Of a stretch of DNA of 64,000 nucleotides, positions 9,405-21,325 are shown in pieces. Location: assembly GCA_949752735.1 (NCBI GenBank), contig OX457036.1, forward strand, positions 89,556,687 through 89,620,686. The letters are read 5' to 3'. Numbering within the stretch: the stretch's first letter is position 1; every line of letters begins with the position of its first letter. The stretch comes from Lumbricus terrestris. Its lineage: Eukaryota; Annelida; Clitellata; Crassiclitellata; Lumbricidae. The position numbers were made by a program, and so were the translations under genes. The notes beneath the pieces are model-generated. The model did no database searches, had not been told where the DNA came from, and saw only the letters and a list, made by a program, of their open reading frames with translations.

Positions 9405-12400
9405 CACTCTAAAGCCGGGCGTTTACAATCTGAACACATTTTTAAACGCGTAATTGTAACACTTACAGAACGCGTCCGGGCGTATTAAATGTTAACGTTA
9501 GCGTTACATTTTTGAACACCTTATGTGTCTTTAAGCGAACGCGTCCGACGTTTCCAATGTTAACGGTAGCATTACATTTCTGAACACCTTATGCGTCTAA
9601 GAGAACGCGTCCGGCGTTCCAAATGTTAACGCTAGTGTTATATTTTGAACACCCTACGTGTCGCTAATGGAACGCGTTAGGCGTTTCTGATGTTAACGCT
9701 AGCATGAACTTATTGAACACTCTATGCGTCACTAATAGAACGCGTCCAGCGTTTCTAATGTTAACGCCAGTATTATATCTTTGAACACTAGTGCTACGGT
9801 TTTAAACACCTGATAGGTGTTCTACTATTAAACACATTACGTGGGCAAATTATAAACGCGTAATTGTAACACTTACAGAACGCGTCGGGGCGTTCAAAAC
9901 CTACTCTGAACACCAGTGTTCATGAACAGAACACAATAATGTGCACTTCATCGACACTATAGTGTTGACAACCTATCAATGCTTGTTTTGAACCCAAATT
10001 TTCTCAGTAAAGAGATAACATCATAACACAAATGATATTTACAATAATATTATAATGAAAGCATTTTTTACAATGAAGTCCAAAATTTAAGCCAACATAA
10101 TTATCAAATCAAATTGATTACTCTAAAAAATCAATTGCACGTTATGCAATGTATAAAAGGAATAAATGCAGTGGCGGTTCTAGACTTTTGCAACTGGGGG
10201 GGCTAAAAGTTGCCTTAGCCCCCCTCCTCAAAGGTGTATATGTTAATACTGCTGAGTCTTTTTACCCCCCCCCCCCCAACCCCCCAGTCGCCCGTTTCAG
10301 CATTATAGAAACATGAAAATTGATATTATCTGGCTGACATTTCATAGGTCTAAATAAGAATAATAATTTATTTATAAATTATAAATGAATTTTTTTAAAG
10401 AATAAATAAATTTATATCAATTGTCTGTCAGACAGTAAGCCTAGGCCTAAGCTACAGGGCTGTTTTTAAGGAATTTTTAGAACTAAACCTAAACTGGCTG
10501 ATTTGAAAGAACTTTGCAAAACTGTAATCCCACAAGCTCACCACAACTTCTTTGAGCAACTTGTTTAATAAAACTGTTGGGAATTAACTATATGATAATT
10601 TGCACTATAGCACGTAAAATGCATAAATATCCTGGAAAATATCGTATAAACCAAAATTTGATATATATATATACAAATCATTCATGTCAATTATTGATCT
10701 ATGGAAAGTACCTCTGTTGCCAACAAACATTGAACTCAATGTGTTGTTTAACTATAACTAAACGTTAAACTGGGGGGGCTAAAATGTGCATGGGGGGGGC
10801 TAGGAAAAACTAGGGGGCTAACTTTCCATCTGGGGGGGCTGTAGCCCCCCCAGTAGAACCGCCACTGTACACACATTGCAGTCTATATCATTTAAATTTA
10901 AAATTAAGCCAACATTAACTATAAATAAATAATATTTTAGAATAGTATGGAAATTTTGATAATTTGTGCATATTGTCCTGAACTTTCGAAGCTTGATGCA
11001 AATGACTCATGATAACGTCATACTCTACGACCTTAGCTTTTAAATTGGACCAAGTATTAACTAAGTATGTCACGTTCAAAATGGAATTGGAATTTTAGAA
11101 ATCGATAAAAGTTGCTATTTATTTTAATATTTACAAAAAGGGCTAGGATTTATCCCAACACAGTGTACATATGTGCAAGACCCAATAGCAAGTTTTAAGG
11201 GGTATTAAAAGTTAAATTCAAATGATAATCAAAAATATTAGGCCATAAAGGCAATTCCAACAGGGATTACAACTAAAATGTGAAGTCCCAAATTAACTAG
11301 AAAAATATTGCAAAGGTATTGACACTGACAATAATCACAAACATTCCAGTACATATTTACATGACTCCTCCCTCCTTTCGAATATCACATAATATGTGTG
11401 CAAGACTCAAAAGCATGTCTCAACGATATTTAAATTTAAATTCAAATGCTGATGAAAAATGTTAAACCATACATGCAATTCCAACAGAAAATCGAACTAT
11501 ACATGTCCTACATTAACTGGAAATTAACTATTGCAAAGCTATATTACAGTTTCACATTTAACTTGGGCACACTGAAAATCCAGACAAAATGGTTGTTTTT
11601 AGCTTGTGCTAGTGTCACAGATAAAGACAAGATTAATTGTCAGATAATGACTCCGGTAAACTGTCCATAACATCACGCAGTTTTTTTAAACGAGAAATTT
11701 CCACCGCTTGCTGGTGTCCTTCATATAAGACTCACCAATTGCCAGAGAGATTAATATACTATAGAGATTAATTATCTTTAAAAATAAGCATAAACTCTAG
11801 GATGTTCCAGGTTGAAAACATAGTATGAAAGAAGCATCTGCAGGGCTGCACTCAGACTATCAGGCTTTGGCACTTTAACCACCACTGTGTCCCTCACGAT
11901 GAAAAGTCAACTACTCAACGGTCATTTTCTGCTGTTTCTAAAGAATGCACCACAGCGCAGTCTACACTGTTCTGAAACAAAATGCACAGTATTCTAAATT
12001 ACCGATACTACACAGGCAGAAGGCAGCATACAGTCACTCATGTGTTACAGATTAGATATAATTTTATAGGAGAGATTGGCTACAAAAATAAATATCAACT
12101 TTAGTATAGTTCACTTGTCAATTTTTGCTTTTAAAACGAAATGATTATTCAACTAATTATAGACTGCCATAAAAATTGTAAATTTGAAAACAGATTTCAT
12201 TCAAAAGTAATTTCAATGTTATACTATTCATTTTAGCCATGGCACATTGAATTGATCCTTGCATTTCATGTAAATTAATAGCAATTTGAAATTGTGATAA
12301 AAATTGAACTATACAGCAACATTTCTGAATCTGATGTTAACAAACCTATAACAGACGAAGTTGCAAACGCCTGCCTTTCTCCTTCCTACCATCCCGGCTG

Positions 12401-14673
12401 AAAGATGTCTGCTGCTCCATGAACTCCACAACGGGCAACATTCGCCCAGCACAATATATACACAAAAAGAAACCATATACTATACTATATTCATTCAGTG
12501 CTAAATACTTAAAGAGCTCCTAGAAGAAAATTACTCAGGAGCATTCATCACTTCAAAGTGCACAAAAACAGTCTAAAGTTTGATGAGGAGGATTTCAGAT
12601 AGAGACCCAGGGTGTATCCATAGCTCAAAAGGAAAGTCATTCCAAGCCACTGGACTTTATAAATCACAAAAGAATCAAACTCCATAGTTGCGGTACAAGT
12701 AAAGGAATCAAGAACCCTTTTCCATGAATCGAGCATAGGGGACAAGGTCCTTGGATACGTCAGCCAGCATAGGCCCAGCTCTCTGACCCATCCTGGTGAC
12801 CACACTTTACCAAGGCTGCTACCAAATGCCAATGAGGCATGCCGCAAAGCTCAAAACCCGGTCCAGGCTTGCCATTTGGCTAAATGGAGATATTGAACTT
12901 CATGTGCTTTAAAGAGACTTTTCGATATAACCTTTAGACAGCAAACATTTAATAATGAACTCTAATAATTTCAGTATCACATTTCCTAATTTGTAAAGAA
13001 ACCAGAAACACAATTAATTATATGAGAATTATTAAAGCTACAATTCCCCAAATTCTCTCAGAAGCATGTTAACTAAAATGAGAACATAAAAAACAGCAAT
13101 TACCTCCTTTTGAATATCACTTTTGCAATGTACTCAAGAACAGCAGCAATTATCCATCTCTTGAAGGCCACAGACCCACTGTGATTGTTCTGGCATGTTC
13201 AATACACATGATAAACCTGAACTCAAACAAAAACCACAATAATGTTAATCAACAAGACCTTATTATTATTAAACCAATAAAAAGTATCAACCCTTTGAGG
13301 ACAGGCAATATTCAAAAATAACTCTTATCCTATACATTTCATAACAACAAAATCTAAAAATTTCTGGCAAAAAATAGCATTTATGCATAATCATTGTATA
13401 ACTAGGCATACACACCCAAGGCATGCCCAGATTTAAATTAATCATCATAATAATTATATTGTTCACTTCCTGAAATTCAATGCCAAAATGTTGCCACTGA
13501 AATGCAACTAAAATCGGCCTCTATGTTGCTACTGAATTACAATGTGTGAGAAGAATGACAATAGTGAAAAATCAGTAGAAAAAAAATAAATGAAATGTAA
13601 GTATAGCATAAATTGGTCCCCAAAACCAGAGTCACTTCGAAAACAATTATTATATGGCCACTGCTAAATGCGTTAATTAGCCTAGCAGTGAAAATATCAG
13701 TGAAAATGAGACAGAAGTTGCGATGATTAGGCTACAAGAAACAACGGGACAATAGCGTATTTAAAAAAAACTATGCAGATATAGGAGGAGACATACTCAT
13801 AAATTATATCTGCATAGTTTACAGAAATTTAATACACAAAATGAACCTGCTAAACGATAGGCCTACATTTTCCACAATTTCGGTGAAAATAAGACCGTCT
13901 AAGCAGTAATAATATAATTATAATAATTCAAAACATTCAACCGCCAACACATCGAAATTCGAATGTGGGTCGAGCATACATACTCATTAATATTCATGAA
14001 CATACGGTCGTGCTTTGATGGAAAATTGTTGAAAATATTCTAAACAAACCAAAACATAAGATCATTATCATAATCTCAGTTTCGTAAAATAATATATTAT
14101 ATAACGTGTGCGTTTGGTAGAGACTTTGACCTAAATTAGCGGTCACCAATGTAATTTATTATTGACTATTCTATTCGAGATTATACAACCCATGACGTCA
14201 TATTTGCATTGCGTTCAAAAGCTGAACGCGCGCGTTGAAATATCGTGGCGAGACGCGTACTGAAATTGAACGCCGGTGTTCAAAATAGTCTACGCAGCCG
14301 CAACACGACTACGGCATAATAGCCCATGCAGTGTACTTTTACAAAGCTACAGAAATTAAAATTAAAAGGAATTATTCATGTCATTTACATGTTATTATTG
14401 GTTTTTTATTAAGTGTTCATACAACACTTCAGTAGACTGTAGCCTGCAGGCCTACTCGTCGAGCTTGGTCGTTATATTGCGCCATCATTATTGTGTGACA
14501 GTCTTCCTATAAACTTACACACAAATCCTATGATGTCTGTAACTTGAACGCGTCTTTAACACAACCGTTTACATATTGAACACATGTGTGAATGTTTCTG
14601 TACACCCGTGTTAGTTTATAGAACGCTTCAAGTGTGCTGCCGGATGCGTCAGGCGTTCTGAGGATTTACAGTG
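9405..14673. mobile_element. Candidate CACTA-like non-autonomous transposon (5.3 kb)
   Basis: Ends are CACTCTAAA at 9405 and, inverted, CACTGTAAA at 14673, each flanked by TA. Both subterminal zones carry repeated gaacgcgt/gcgttc and ttgaacac motifs: about 9420-9960 on the left (five or six 80-90-bp units), 14215-14300 and 14545-14665 on the right. Such subterminal arrays are typical of CACTA (EnSpm) elements. The AT-rich interior has no transposase-like frame; a 99-codon minus frame (12548-12847) matches nothing I know. A MITE is nested at 10169. The boundary pairing is inferred from short ends. Confidence 0.5.
10169..10867. mobile_element. MITE nested in the CACTA-like element
   Basis: Inverted ends CAGTGGCGGTTCTA at both termini, followed by G-run subterminal stretches (gggggggctaaaagt and, inverted, gggggggctacagcc). 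A 699-bp AT-rich non-coding interior. No clear 8-bp target duplication (aataaatg versus tacacaca), so a flank may have been lost. Confidence 0.78.
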
Positions 14674-15376
14674 TACATCGTTACTAAATACACAACTTGT
14701 TCTGCTCTAATTATAGTCTAATACCTCTGTCACTTGTACAACACATAGTTTGTTTATTCTGTTAAGGTCAGAGATGTCGCCGGTTGTCGTATTTTTGTTA
14801 GTAGTCTTACCAGAATAAACTGCTTAACCGTTGACGATAGTTCTTTCATTGCCAAATAAACAACTTTTCTGGTGGCGATCTCTCTTCCCGTTTTACACAA
14901 GCAACACTTTAATCGGTGATATTTCTTTCATTGCTCAATAAATAACTACTTCATTGACGATACCTTTATATTACAGTTAAAGGCAGAACAAATGGATTCT
15001 ATGTGAGATGAAAGAATGCTATATACAGTTAAAAGCAGAATACATAGTTTTCTAAATGAAAGACAAAAACACTCATCAATACGGCATATGAACCATTCCA
15101 GCGTCTATATCACTCATGTATAGAATTTTCAGACACTTCTTGAGTTCTAAGACGGCAAGATGCGAGCAAATCAGTAAAAACTGAGATTTATTCACATAGG
15201 AGTTGTAAAACGGAATAATTAGATCACGAATATTGAAAGGTGTGGCATGGATGAAGCCAACACAATGTCATAGCGTGCTTTAATGTGGAACTATAACAGA
15301 ATTTGTAATACATTACACGTAATTGAAATACCTAATGGGGAATCGGATTACAAATGAACGACTATAAATCGCTGTC
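14674..15376. other. No gene recognised
   Basis: AT-rich. The phrase of tttcattgcc/caaataaac recurs near 14845 and 14930, suggesting an old local duplication. Confidence 0.45.
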
Positions 15377-15417
15377 ATATGAACATATGAACATCATGAA
15401 CATATGAACATTTGAAC
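15377..15417. repeat. (GAACATAT)-type array, left part
   Basis: gaacatatgaacatcatgaac units. The array continues at 16866 beyond an inserted transposon. Confidence 0.85.
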
Positions 15418-16865
15418 CATAGGCGTAACGTTCTATTGTGACGGTGGTGTCCAGTCACCACCACTTTTAAAAGTGGTGGTGACAGTCACCACCACTTTTT
15501 GGTCCGACAAGGAGATTTTTTTTAGAAACATGAAGACATTTGGCTGTCTGACATAATAAAGGCTATTCATGTACCTAGGTATAACATCGCAATGGCGCCA
15601 ATGCTGATAACCTAGAGGCCTCCCCTGTCCACACTCCACAGTGTGTTCATTGTCCACAGTCATGGCTTAAATCATAAGGAGGGAAGGGAAGGGAAAGGTG
15701 AAGCAATTGTCTCCCATAAATCGTTATGACTCCGAGTCAGTGCATGGCATGCCAACAGCCTCACAAAACCTTCTGGAATAATTGTTATTATCAAAATAGC
15801 ATTGAAGGGACCTCCGTACCTTTAACCTCCCCCCAAAAAGCTTAGACTTTGGTTTAGACTTTAGGGAAGGGTCAGCAAGAATTGAATTGGAAGAACCTGG
15901 ATACAATTTTGTGAAAGAGTTGTTTTTAAAAATTGATTTAGTTAACCTTGCGTGGAAAGATCGTGGAGTTCACCAGCGAGAGAGACGAAAGGGTAAAGAG
16001 TGAGACTGGAGAAGGGAGAGTACTCACCAGAGTTCATACTAAATTTGCATCTTGGGAAGGGTACAGCGAAGGGGGTTCTCAAACTGTGCACATGGGGTAC
16101 GCCAGGCACCGGTTGGGGTAGGGAAAAAATTCCAGAAATATAAATTTTTCTTTGTGTTTATGAACTTTGTTTCCATCTTTCTTAGATTAGCAATGATTTT
16201 TAACGTTGCAACATATAGCAACATCATCATTATTTTTTTTCTTTCACAACATATACTTAAACTCACATACTATATAGGCCTAATGCATGCAACATATTTT
16301 GTTGTTAGGCATATTATTATAATTTTTGAAACAAATAGTGTTTCAATGTGAGTCAGAAATTCTCAGCGTAGGCCTATAATCTAGAGCTCAAAATAGGGGA
16401 GAGCTGAATAATATTAGCCTAACGATTAATTTCTGGTCGAGCTTCAAAATATTTGATTTCTTTCAGCACGTCATATCTGTGTGAACTGGTTTTAAAACTC
16501 TTCTTCCTGTCAAAGACAAAATATAGCCTAAATTTACTTTTGAATTTGACAAAATATTAAACCAGATACTCGAAATCTGCGCTAATAAAAACAAGCCCAC
16601 AACACCACAACGCTATAGGTTAACTCTTTCTTACAGGAGTTACAGACCAATTTTGCCTTTTTTATTAACATGATTACATGATTAAAACTATACATATATT
16701 TTAAATGTTGCTCCTTAATATGACTATAATAGGCCTACACGGGGGGACAATAAAAATTAAGTTTGAGAACCGCTGGTGTACAGAAAGCCTAGGAAGGAAT
16801 TGAAATGAAAAGTTGTGTGCAAAGAAATAGTCACCACCACTTTTACGGGGAAAGTTACGCCCATG
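15418..16865. mobile_element. DNA transposon (hAT-type) with perfect 8-bp target duplication
   Basis: Inverted ends CATAGGCGTAACGTTC and CATGGGCGTAACTTTC are flanked by atttgaac on both sides (15410-15417, 16866-16873). The flanks lie in a gaacat array, so part of that match could be chance. Near the left end is a 30-bp palindrome built of agtggtggtgac arms. Its sister copy is 1-641. A further element is nested at 16064-16775, so the original was about 740 bp and non-autonomous. Confidence 0.83.
16064..16775. mobile_element. Nested MITE with ttctcaaact ends
   Basis: Left end cagcgaagggggttctcaaact; right end, inverted, cagcggttctcaaact. The target duplication is unclear. An AT-rich interior without ORF. 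It interrupts the element at 15418-16865, whose sister copy (1-641) lacks it as far as can be seen. Confidence 0.65.
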
Positions 16866-17195
16866 ATTTGAACATATGAACATTTGAACATATGAACATT
16901 TGAACATATGAACATGTTAACATATGAACATTATGAACACATGAACACATGAACATATGAACATACATATATGAAAATATTAGCATATGCACATGTAAAC
17001 AACTTAACATATGTTCATGCGTTCACATGTTCATACGTTCACATGTTCATACGTCTACATGTTCATATGTTCAAATGTTCATAATGTTCAAAAACATTAT
17101 GAACATTTGAACATATGAACATGTAGACGTATGAACATGTGAACGTATGAACATGTGAACGCATGAACATATGAACATAAGAACATGTAAGCGTA
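16866..17195. repeat. (GAACAT)-type array
   Basis: gaacatatgaacatttgaac and variants in both orientations. It contains the large palindrome at 17008-17173. Confidence 0.9.
17008..17173. repeat. Large perfect palindrome (81-bp arms, 4-bp loop)
   Basis: The left arm 17008-17088 and right arm 17093-17173 are exact reverse complements by my reading; the loop is caaa. The arms carry the non-repetitive marks gcgttc, acgttc and acgtctac in mirrored order, so this is a true inverted duplication and not just a simple repeat. Confidence 0.92.
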
Positions 17196-17424
17196 TGCGG
17201 AGTATGCCTCGTAGGGAATCGGTTATTTACTGAACGGAAAGTCGCCAGCAAAACGTAACGAATTGCGACTATTCGTTACCCGGCGTCACTCTAACCCAAT
17301 TACCCGAAGCAGAGCTGCAGTGAGTGAATGGTCCATCATCCGAAATCAATAGAACTCGCCTCGTTTCTCATAGAACTGTGTCGCCGTCGTTTGCTATTGA
17401 AGGCGCTCGGATACAAATTACAGA

Positions 17425-17735
17425 CAAACAGACAGCCAGACAGGCAGACAGACAGCGAGACATATATAAAATGGGTCGAGACGATTGGTCACCCGCATAA
17501 ACACACAAAAACCAGACAGACAGACAGACAAAGAGACGGGACACAGAGACAAAAGATAGACAGACAAATAAGGACACACGTACATGTAGACTGACTATCA
17601 GACAATGGTTCAAACCTTGTGACGAAGGTTGACATAAGACAAGTAGATCGAATAACGCAGAGGAAGACAGACAATGGCAGACATTAAATAGACAGACAAC
17701 AGACAGATATACAGACAGACAGACAGACATAGTGA
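17425..17735. repeat. (CAGA)n-rich stretch
   Basis: agacagacagac runs with degenerate parts. Confidence 0.85.
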
Positions 17736-17929
17736 TACAAGTGTAACACATCGACTGAGATTTCGCAGACAAAATAAACATGTGGGAAACTGACAGAAAC
17801 TCTGTCAATCAGTTTTAGGGGTTTTGTTAGTTAATGGTCAAAGTTACATGGAAAACAGTCAGACGATTATGTACACACTGTCCACAGTGTGTGTATAATA
17901 CATACGCAGTCCGCCAGAATACATGCTAA

Positions 17930-18230
17930 GGACAAAGGACAAAAAGACATACACAGGACATATACATACACGTGATAAAACATGTACACAGGACAAAATA
18001 CATGCACAACACAGAATACATGCACAGGACAAAATACATACACAGGACAAAATACACACAGGACAAAATACATACACAAGACAAAATACACACAGGACAA
18101 AATACATACACAGGACAAAATACATAAACAAGAAAAAATACATAAACAGGACAAAATACATACACAGGACAAAATACATGCACAGGACAAAAGACACACA
18201 AGACAAAATACATCCACATGACACACATGG
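17930..18230. repeat. Minisatellite, unit about 18 bp
   Basis: About 15 copies of caggacaaaatacatac with variants. The first and last copies are more diverged. Confidence 0.92.
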
Positions 18231-18235
18231 GTTAA

Positions 18236-18275
18236 ATAAATATACGATTACAATTACAATTACAATTACAATTAC
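18236..18275. repeat. (CAATTA)n microsatellite
   Basis: gattacaattacaattac run. Confidence 0.93.
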
Positions 18276-18394
18276 ATGCCCGTATATATGTGGAGTTGAT
18301 ATCAGATTCTGTGGCGCTTTACCATTAATAGAAGGCATGCACTAAATTACACGGTCAATTGAAAGAGGCATATTGTAACGTTTATACACTCATA

Positions 18395-18665
18395 TCCAAA
18401 TAGACAGACACACACAGACACACAGACTGACAGACACACAGACGGACAGATACACCGACGGACAGACCCAGAGACGGACAGACACACCAACGTAGGCCTA
18501 CAAATTCCAGACCACGAAGACGCCGAGTAGTCTGAAGTACAATCCCACTGACCAACTGACCAGATGCCACGTGGACAAGATAAACAGACAAACAAACAGA
18601 GACAGGGATAGACAGACAGACAGGCAGACAGACAGACAGACATACACACAGAGAGCGAGATAGAG
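18395..18665. repeat. (CAGA)n-rich stretch, second block
   Basis: cagacacacagac and gacagacagac units. Confidence 0.85.
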
Positions 18666-18714
18666 AGAGGGAGGGATGAGGAGACAAATCTATGCGAGTA
18701 AGTAAGTAGCTCTA

Positions 18715-18812
18715 ACCCAACTGCACTGAGAGGGCGCGAGTCCCAAGCCTTGATAAAGGAGGAGGACGACACTAATCATTTTTGATAGGACATATTGTCA
18801 TTAAACAACAAC
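18715..18812 (+). repeat. Dispersed ccactggttg repeat, diverged copy
   Basis: Shares gtcccaagcct-gataaagga, cgacactaatcat and gtcattaaacaacaac with copies at 36246, 41170 and 41876. The A-rich 3' end (aaacaacaacaagg) suggests a retroelement 3' end. Confidence 0.72.
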
Positions 18813-18939
18813 AAGGCAAGGCTGCGAGAGCTTCTGATTGACTACGACATGCAAGAAGTTGAGGGTTGTAGAAACACTATACCGGTACACGGCCTACAAG
18901 CAAATGCATACCTGCGACATATGCTACATAAGACAAAAT

Positions 18940-19225
18940 GCATATAATTATGACAAAATACAAACCTAAGACCATATACTTAAATGACAAAATACATATT
19001 ATATAAAAAATACATATTATATAAAAAATACATATTATATAAAAAATACATATTATATAAAAATACATATTATATAAAAAATACATATTAGGCCTATATC
19101 AAAATACATATATTATCAAAATACATATAATATCAAAATACGTACAATATCAAAATATATAGGACCTATTATATCAAAATAATATAATATCAAAATATAT
19201 ATAATATCAAAATATATACATATTG
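18940..19225. repeat. AT-rich minisatellite, unit about 18-20 bp
   Basis: Copies of aaaatacatattatataa, then shorter caaaatatataatat units. Confidence 0.92.
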
Positions 19226-20080
19226 TAAAATGCATACTTGCGTTAATTCTTATGACAGCGATGCAATTATTAAGCTTGCAGTTCATTTCTAATTGGATTC
19301 ATCCGGAGATATTTCTATTGCATGCAATGTATCACGTGCTCTATTACAGCTCTACATTAAGACATTATACCCGAATTTATGGCGTTTAATATCCGTTCAG
19401 CATATTACGATGGCAACTAATATGTGAATAAATCACAGTTTCTACGGATTTATATACACGCATCGTTCCATGCAAAAATTGCAGTCGTTTGTCTCAGGGT
19501 AGAAACAGATTACTTACTTATTTTCTTTCCAACATCCCAAATAACTTACTTGCTTAATTGCAACTTACACTCCTATCTTCGTACGCACTCACTTGTCTGC
19601 CGAACTTTTAAAGGTATAAGGAAGCCTTTAATCTGGTGTACGATTTCAAAACAGCGTCTTAGAGTGTTTTTGATGCGTGTTTATAATAGCAGGAGACCGG
19701 TCGGTACATTCCGTCGGTAATCGTAGGCCTTTAGGCCAAGTTCCTGTACAATCTGGTTTACATTTTGGAGATATTCCACCAAATGTAATGGAACACACTT
19801 TCGACTAAGTCTTCCCGTCGTCGTCACGCATCAGCTTAGTCAGACTGAAGTCGGTTTGTTTGGCGGTCATTGGGTCTTATCACGTCTGGAAGTCCTTCTT
19901 CTTCTTCCATATCCTCCTCGGTCAGTCCCTGTACCAGGTCGATGTTCTGAACTGTCTGATAGACTGCCCTGGGGCAGTGAGGGAATTGGAATGTGCTTAG
20001 GTTTACTTGGCTTTGGCGGTGTGCTTGCAGTTTGTGTATTCATGTGGGGAGAGTAAAATGAAGAAACTGACTAAGGGAAT
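19226..20080. other. No gene recognised
   Basis: Unique-looking. A 98-codon plus frame at 19424-19720 has no family resemblance. Confidence 0.45.
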
Positions 20081-20084
20081 TAAA

Positions 20085-20215
20085 AAGTAGCAGTGGTAAA
20101 AGAAGAAGCTGTTGGCGGAGGAGGAAGAGGAGGAGGAGGAGAAAAGAAGTAGAAGAAGAAGAGAAGGAGGAGGATGAAGAAGAAGAACAGCAGCAGCAAT
20201 AGCAATCAATTGCAA
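20085..20215. repeat. (GGA)n/(GAA)n purine tract
   Basis: gaggaggaggaggag and gaagaagaag, then cagcagcag. Confidence 0.88.
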
Positions 20216-20654
20216 CAGCAAACAGTAAATACAAAGAGTACATGTGCAACATGAACAAAGATAGAACGCAGAAGAGAAGAAGAGAGAAAGCAAGACCAAG
20301 AACAATATGATTTCCATTAAACGACTCTTCTCTTTCACCCTCCTTATTTTCACATACTTTGGACTGGCATGATGTTAGTGGGGCGGTGGAGAAGCTAAGA
20401 ACACGAAGAAACAAGCCAGAGATTGTCTTTTAAACCAATCTCCTGTCTCTCTGGATCAGTTTGTTACAAGATTGATGAACATACAAAGCTTCCAGCTTTC
20501 ATCGTTTCGCCAGATATTTCTCAGTCAAGCATATTTCTGTCAGTCCGATCCAGTGTCTTATTTTTAATGTCTTCATTTCTCAAACATCGTTATTATAATA
20601 TTAGCATATAATTTATGTAGTTCATATACTGTATTAATACATGATGATGATGAC

Positions 20655-20655
20655 G

Positions 20656-20702
<47 letters not shown>

Positions 20703-20841
20703 TGATGGTTGTGAAACCTGGGACGAGGCCTGATTTCTCGGAGATTCACTTTTTTACTCCTGAAATAATTTTTATAAATCCTGAGGGATCATTGATACCT
20801 CGGGTAAAAAAAAAAAAAAATAATAATAATAATAATAGGCC

Positions 20842-20919
<78 letters not shown>

Positions 20920-20930
20920 TAATAGTACAC
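20655..20930. repeat. Two (TAA)n arrays
   Basis: taataataa at 20657-20701 and 20820-20925, separated by about 100 bp ending in an A run. Poly-Asn and poly-Leu frames are artefacts. Confidence 0.95.
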
Positions 20931-21069
20931 TATCACAATTATTATAGACAGCACACACTGTCCATTAACTATAGGCTTCAACAGACAGGAGCATATACGG
21001 GCATACGCGGGCCTAACTCATCTCTATGATAAGAATAACATCATTAATTTACAGTATTTAAGCCTAGAA

Positions 21070-21216
21070 CAGGGCTTAAAGTGTGCTTGGACGGTCATGG
21101 CCGACGTCTATGCACTTATTTTAAAATCTGAACGCCGTCCTGCCACTTATTTGACCCGCGAAGCAGGGAAAGGTAAGGGGCGTCCAGGCACTTCTTTTTT
21201 TACACTAAAAGCACTG
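21070..21216. mobile_element. hAT-type MITE, cagggcttaaagtg family, copy 1
   Basis: 147 bp. The left end cagggcttaaagtgtgc and right end, inverted, cagtgcttttagtgt are flanked by gcctagaa (21062-21069) and tcctagaa (21217-21224), an 8-bp duplication with one mismatch. Internal ctgaacgccgtcc and ggcgtccaggcact are shared with copy 2 at 53188. Confidence 0.85.
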
Positions 21217-21325
21217 TCCTAGAAGCCCTCGGTGCACTGCCTGTCACTGTAGCAACCAGGGAAGAATTATTGATAAGTTTATATATTTAGCGAAAAGCTA
21301 TAGAAAATTATTCAGCGATGAATAG

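Noticed and set aside
10161..10875. Target duplication for the MITE at 10169-10867
   Set aside because: aataaatg and tacacaca do not match; no other plausible 2-9-bp duplication was seen.
12548..12847. 99-codon minus frame in the CACTA-like element as a transposase remnant
   Set aside because: No transposase motif recognised; length is within chance for AT-rich DNA with local GC-richer patches.
17930..18230. Regular 18-bp units as a CRISPR-like array
   Set aside because: Units are contiguous with no spacers, and the DNA is clearly animal.
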